From the NCBI GenBank assembly GCA_022782305.1, contig JALFPC010000028.1, forward strand, positions 1 through 40,561: a DNA stretch of 40,561 nucleotides, given 5' to 3'. This DNA is from Prevotella sp. (GTDB lineage Bacteria > Bacteroidota > Bacteroidia > Bacteroidales > Bacteroidaceae). Each line of letters opens with the position of its first letter. The first letter of the stretch is position 1. Below, piece after piece: positions 37,750 to 40,561 of the stretch. Made by a program: the position numbers and the translations under genes. The notes under the pieces were generated by a model. It was not told the DNA's origin. It worked only from the letters and a program-made list of their open reading frames with translations, and ran no database searches.

Positions 37750-40095
37750 ATGAAGAAACGACTATTATCATTATTGTTGCTGCTTCTGCTCTTAGCTCTA
37801 GAAGCCGATGCGCAGACCCTCACTGTTACTACCAACCCCCGCTATGCCCGTGGAGCCACCATGGCATTTGCCAGGATGACAGTGTCAGGTTCGGGCATCT
37901 CAGAGCAGGGTTTCTGCTGGGCAGAGACTCCGCAGCCCACTATCAACGACAATAAGACAACCAAGTATCTGAGCAAAAACGGCAAGATATACTGGTTGCA
38001 GAACCTCACTCCTGCCACCATGTATTATATGCGAGCCTACGCCATAGCTACCAATGGTGATGTCTATTATGGCAATGATATCAAGTTTTGCACCATCCCC
38101 AAGGGCACCATCAGTTATACTATACGCGCTGGTGCCCCCGATGATGTTAACACCCGCATCACCAATGCCACCAAGAGTGCCGTAGACTATTGGAACAACC
38201 TAACTTCCATCACGGGTTTCTCTACCAGTGTGGGCTATGATGCGGGCGTGGCCACTGCCGACTGCTCTTATGGAGGCTGGGTGCGCATGGGACCCAATAC
38301 CTCTTATCAGCGTACGGGCACACTGTTGCACGAATTCCTTCATGGCGTAGGTGTCATCCCATGGGCCGACACAGAATGGAGCCGTCATAACCTGCGCTCT
38401 GGCGTCAATGGCGATGGCTATGGCACAGGTCAGTGGTTGGGTGACCGCGCCACAGAGGTGGTGCGCTTCCTTGCCAACAATAATACCGATGTGCTCAGTG
38501 GCGATCATCAGCACATGTGGCCATACGGCATCAACGGAGCTCATGAGGACGATGGTTCCGAACTGTTGTATATAGCCAATAGTTTGGTTATCCAGGCTCT
38601 TGGCGAGGATGGTCTGCAGCATACAGGCAGCAGTTTCTCGCGTCCGTATTTCTCTTTCGACAATAATCCTGCCGACAAGTATTATATTAAGAATGAGGAT
38701 GCCGACTGCGGCTTGGCCAGTTCCTACCTCACCATCACCCGCACAGGCTCGCTCACTGTTAAGGTCATGTCGTCTGAGCAGGCTGCTGCTAACGACAGTG
38801 CTGCCTGGACCATCACCTTCTCTCCCTCCAACCAGTATTATCAGTTGCGCAATGTGGCCACTGGCAGGTATATAACCTATACCGCTGCCAATACCATCAG
38901 CACTATAGACCAGGTGGTACCTTCCACATCCGAAAACTTCCAGTTTATGCCCGGTCGCAACAAGGTGGATACTGGCGATCCTGATCTCGACCGCAAGGCC
39001 TACTGGATCATTCATCCCGAGGGCAACTGGTCGCCGAAGTGTCTTGCTGGAGTAGCAAACAGTGCCAACACTACTGCTGCCACTTTCAATATCGCCACCT
39101 CAGCCACCAACCAACGTTGGCTTCTCATCCCGTCGGCCGAACTGTCATCTTTTGACATGGCGGCAGTGTCAGGCATGCGCAAGATGGTTAGCCGCCGTCT
39201 CGCCTCTCTTGAGACCCTGCTGGCAGTGCCTCATCTTGAGGATGTGGCAGGCATAGATGCCAGGATGGCCCAACTCGTTGAGCGTGTCAACGAGACCGTA
39301 TCCTCCTCTATGGATGTGTCTGTTCTTGCGGCCTTGAACAGCGATATAGACAGTGGCATTAGTGACTTCCTCAATTCTGCAACCCCATCTGATGTCAACC
39401 ATCCTTTCGACCTCACCTTTATGATGTCAGATCCAGAGTTATCCTCTGCCGATGGTTGGTCAATAGTGCCCACCATTAGTTATTCCTGTGCTGAGTTCTA
39501 TGAGAAGACCTTCGATTTCAATCAAGTGCTAAACTCTATGCCCAAGGGCACATATCAGTTGCGCGCCAAGGCATTCCAGCGCCCTGGCACATCCTCTCAG
39601 GCCTGGAGCAATTATTCGTCAGGTCAGAGCAAGGTTACGGCCTTCCTCTTCCTTGGCTCATCCGTTCAGAAGGTTGCCGACATTTGTGCATACGCCTCTG
39701 ATACCAAGTTGGGTGGCACTGAGACCTCTGTAGGCTCGCCTGCCAAGTATATCCCCAACAACATGCTTGCGGGTAGCAAGTATTTTGCTGCGGGATTATA
39801 TGAAAACGGAGTGGTATATGAAAACAAGACCAAGGGTGGTCAGTTGAAGATGGGTATCCGTTCATCCAATATGGGCTCCAGTTACTGGTGTATGTTCGAT
39901 GATTTCCGTCTTTATTTCTTCGGCACCACGCCCAAGACCTCTGTAGGCATTACTGATGTCACCCTCGACACCCATGCCAATGCCCTCACAGGCATCTATA
40001 CCCTCGATGGCCGTCTTGTGTCCCGTGATGCCACAGCTCTGCCATCATTGCCCAAAGGAATATACATAATCAACGGAAAGAAAGTTGTTCGCTAA
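37750..40095 (+). CDS. Secreted zinc-metalloprotease-like protein with ricin-like and binding modules
   Basis: This 781-aa protein has a signal peptide (ADA|QT), a fibronectin-III-like domain (about 25-120) and a domain with the zinc motif H194-E-F-L-H198-G-V-G201 (about 120-290). That matches HExxHxxG of metzincin-type proteases, but the usual third histidine position (204) is proline, so the third ligand is unclear; D207, E209 or H213 are candidates. A ricin-like beta-trefoil (about 300-460, YYQLRNVATGRYITY) follows, then a helical linker, one copy of the shared beta-sandwich module (about 552-727, EFYEKTFDFNQVLNSMPKGTY, YIPNNM) and the tail KGIYIINGKKVVR. It may cut a glycoprotein, or it may be a non-protease relative. 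It ends the PUL and is followed by a strong terminator. Confidence 0.78.
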   Translation: MKKRLLSLLLLLLLLALEADAQTLTVTTNPRYARGATMAFARMTVSGSGISEQGFCWAETPQPTINDNKTTKYLSKNGKIYWLQNLTPATMYYMRAYAIATNGDVYYGNDIKFCTIPKGTISYTIRAGAPDDVNTRITNATKSAVDYWNNLTSITGFSTSVGYDAGVATADCSYGGWVRMGPNTSYQRTGTLLHEFLHGVGVIPWADTEWSRHNLRSGVNGDGYGTGQWLGDRATEVVRFLANNNTDVLSGDHQHMWPYGINGAHEDDGSELLYIANSLVIQALGEDGLQHTGSSFSRPYFSFDNNPADKYYIKNEDADCGLASSYLTITRTGSLTVKVMSSEQAAANDSAAWTITFSPSNQYYQLRNVATGRYITYTAANTISTIDQVVPSTSENFQFMPGRNKVDTGDPDLDRKAYWIIHPEGNWSPKCLAGVANSANTTAATFNIATSATNQRWLLIPSAELSSFDMAAVSGMRKMVSRRLASLETLLAVPHLEDVAGIDARMAQLVERVNETVSSSMDVSVLAALNSDIDSGISDFLNSATPSDVNHPFDLTFMMSDPELSSADGWSIVPTISYSCAEFYEKTFDFNQVLNSMPKGTYQLRAKAFQRPGTSSQAWSNYSSGQSKVTAFLFLGSSVQKVADICAYASDTKLGGTETSVGSPAKYIPNNMLAGSKYFAAGLYENGVVYENKTKGGQLKMGIRSSNMGSSYWCMFDDFRLYFFGTTPKTSVGITDVTLDTHANALTGIYTLDGRLVSRDATALPSLPKGIYIINGKKVVR

Positions 40096-40104
40096 AATAA
40101 TCTG

Positions 40105-40136
40105 ATGGTGCGGCGGTTTCGCCGCACCATTTTTTT
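40105..40136 (+). terminator. Terminator at the end of the PUL
   Basis: An 11-bp perfect stem ATGGTGCGGCG/CGCCGCACCAT (40105-40115 with 40120-40130, loop GTTT) is followed by seven T residues, starting with the last base of the stem. It is the strongest intrinsic terminator in the PUL and marks its 3' end. Confidence 0.94.
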
Positions 40137-40195
40137 GATTCAACGTTAATTATTATAAAACAGATTAATGATTAATGTTTGTTCAGTGTAAAGAT

Positions 40196-40244
40196 GATTT
40201 ATGCTTTTGCCCTTACAAGGCGTGATAGTGGAAAATCATAAATC
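40196..40244. repeat. Inverted repeat between the convergent genes
   Basis: GATTTATG at 40196-40203 and CATAAATC at 40237-40244 are perfect inverted copies with a 33-nt spacer. They lie in the otherwise featureless gap between the PUL terminator and the AraC-type gene. The long loop makes a terminator unlikely; a protein site or chance A/T-rich match is possible. Confidence 0.25.
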
Positions 40245-40258
40245 TCATTAGTGAATCC

Positions 40259-40561
40259 TCATCTTTCATTCCTGTATGCGGAAGGGGTCTTACCGGTGTG
40301 TGACTTGAAGAAACGGACGAAATGCTGGGGATATTCGAAGCCGAGACGATTGCTGATCATTGTGACGGTCAGCGCCTCGTCGTTCAGCAACTGTTTGGCA
40401 TGGTCGAGAAGGTGGTCGGAGATGATGTCCTTGGCGGTACGCCCCGTTTCCACGCGCACCAGATTGCCGAAATAGCCGCTGGACAAGCAGCATTTGTCTG
40501 CAAAATAAGCTACCGTAGGCAAGCCGTCATGAAGGGCTTTTGTGGAGATATAATCATCAAG
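40259..40561 (-). CDS. AraC-family transcriptional regulator, C-terminal part (cut by window edge)
   Basis: The frame is open to the right edge, so about 100 C-terminal residues are visible and the N-terminal part lies outside. The visible part is an AraC/XylS DNA-binding domain. The first helix-turn-helix has VAYFADKCCLSSGYFGNLVRVETGRTAKDII, then DHLLDHAKQLLNDEALTVTMIS, and the second has NRLGFEYPQHFVRFFKSHTGKTPSAYR, which is the family signature. The ligand domain is unknown, so it could be a stand-alone AraC regulator or the end of another HTCS. It faces the PUL and is separated from it by the terminator, so it is probably not part of the locus. Confidence 0.92.
   Translation of the reverse strand, partial: LDDYISTKALHDGLPTVAYFADKCCLSSGYFGNLVRVETGRTAKDIISDHLLDHAKQLLNDEALTVTMISNRLGFEYPQHFVRFFKSHTGKTPSAYRNER

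Noticed and set aside
38200..39015. A 271-codon frame antisense to the protease-like gene
   Set aside because: It has no domain or start signal, and overlaps clearly coding zinc-motif and ricin-like sequence.
1..40561. CRISPR arrays, insertion sequences, tRNA/rRNA genes, phage genes
   Set aside because: No regularly spaced repeats, transposase or integrase motifs, or clover-leaf/rRNA sequences were seen on either strand.

Overview
The window comes from a Bacteroidales chromosome, most likely Prevotella sensu lato (Prevotella/Segatella/Xylanibacter), from a gut or rumen lifestyle. The evidence is: SusC/SusD pairs, a hybrid two-component system (HTCS), promoters of the Bacteroidetes type (TTTG, about 19 nt, TAnnTTTG), lipoproteins with acidic residues right after the lipobox cysteine, and secreted proteins that end in the Prevotella-like tail 'KGIYIINGKKV(I/V)R'. 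The genus is inferred from these signals, not from a marker search.

Layout. (1) 24-1535: a DASS/SLC13 sodium-coupled anion transporter. (2) 1613-4737: the housekeeping cluster rplM-rpsI-rpsB-tsf. It has its own promoter, a structured leader before rplM, a second structured leader before rpsB and a strong terminator after tsf. (3) 4737-8780, minus strand: a one-protein HTCS regulator. (4) 8781-9221: a 441-bp divergent control region. It holds two 18-bp direct repeats with 21-bp spacing, a promoter on each side of them, a short candidate transcript that ends in a perfect terminator hairpin, and a separate canonical promoter for the next genes. (5) 9222-40095: eleven co-directional genes forming one polysaccharide utilization locus (PUL) of about 31 kb, closed by a strong terminator at 40105-40136. 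(6) 40259-40561, minus strand: the C-terminal end of an AraC-type regulator cut by the window edge.

How the PUL may work. The HTCS senses a ligand in the periplasm and drives the locus through its AraC-type domain. Four large secreted proteins would act outside the cell: a tri-modular binding protein with no visible catalytic domain, a GH51-GH43 double alpha-L-arabinofuranosidase-type enzyme, a GH128/Asl1-like glycoside hydrolase, and a zinc-protease-like protein with a ricin-like domain. All four share a C-terminal tail that resembles a type IX secretion signal. Three of them clearly share the same beta-sandwich binding module, and the GH128-like protein has more distant relatives of it. Two quite different SusC/SusD pairs would import the products. 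Three fasciclin (FAS1) lipoproteins occupy the places where SusE/F-type glycan-binding lipoproteins usually sit.

The most unusual points are the fasciclin-based surface apparatus around two unlike SusCD pairs, the repeated module and tail shared across the secreted proteins, the mix of arabinofuranosidase, GH128-like and protease-like enzymes (compatible with a plant glycoprotein or arabinogalactan-protein target, which is inference), and the control region with a candidate small RNA or attenuated leader. No rRNA, tRNA, CRISPR array, insertion sequence or phage gene was seen.
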